A stretch of DNA of 5,206 nt, from assembly GCA_963643205.1 (NCBI GenBank), contig CAVIJJ010000056.1:1-5206 (forward strand). The letters run 5' to 3'. Shown piece by piece: positions 5,187-5,206 of the stretch. The stretch comes from Phil1 sp963643205. Lineage in GTDB: Bacteria > Bacillota > Clostridia > Christensenellales > CAG-138. The position numbers and the translations under genes were made by a program. A model generated the notes under the pieces. That model worked only from the letters and a program-made list of their open reading frames with translations, did not search any database and was not told where the DNA came from. Position 1 is the stretch's first letter. The number at the start of each line of letters is the position of its first letter.

Positions 5187-5206
5187 AAAACGGAACCGGC
5201 GAGAAA

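Noticed and set aside
5071..5206. Protein-coding gene starting at ATG 5071
   Set aside because: The ATG lies five bases after the -10, upstream of the expected transcript start, has no ribosome site and reads through a terminator hairpin; the translation matches nothing I recognise.

Overview
The window looks like chromosomal DNA of an anaerobic Bacillota, most likely an uncultured gut-type clostridium. The support is strong GGAGG ribosome sites at most starts, TATAAT/extended -10 promoters, a QueT-type vitamin transporter component, a DUF1858 redox-disulfide protein and a clostridial-style cytoplasmic GH13 amylase. Base composition is moderately GC-rich by eye, yet ATA (Ile) and CTT (Leu) codons are common. 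The genus is not identifiable from this piece. All genes supported here are on the + strand.

Layout. 1-129: promoter and leader. 130-843: a full-length ComB-type 2-phosphosulfolactate phosphatase. 844-1029: a strong hairpin, then an extended -10 element. 1030-1542: a 170-residue ORF matching only the C-terminal DUF4143 half of an AAA ATPase, with an intact PD-(D/E)XK-like motif set but no ATPase domain. 1543-1672: a promoter. 1673-4239: a two-gene operon of a UlaG-like metallo-beta-lactamase-fold hydrolase (GTG start) and a GH13 alpha-amylase/pullulanase-like enzyme, joined by an ATGA overlap. 4231-4259: a promoter embedded in the amylase 3' end. 4320-5004: a DUF1858 CxxC mini-protein and a queT-like ECF substrate-binding membrane protein, overlapping by 23 bases. 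5007-5206: a weak terminator, then a near-consensus promoter directly abutting a second terminator-type hairpin, and two more hairpins up to the window edge.

How they work together. Only the hydrolase-amylase pair shows real coupling (shared promoter, translational overlap); the amylase has no signal peptide, so it should act on imported or stored alpha-glucans in the cytoplasm. comB is not accompanied here by other sulfolactate or coenzyme M genes. DUF1858-queT share a promoter but have no known common pathway. No CRISPR, tRNA, rRNA, integrase or transposase was seen. The less explained items are the truncated DUF4143 ORF, the promoter-terminator abutment at 5039-5111, and the hairpin inside the first codons of queT. 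I found no convincing new multi-gene system.
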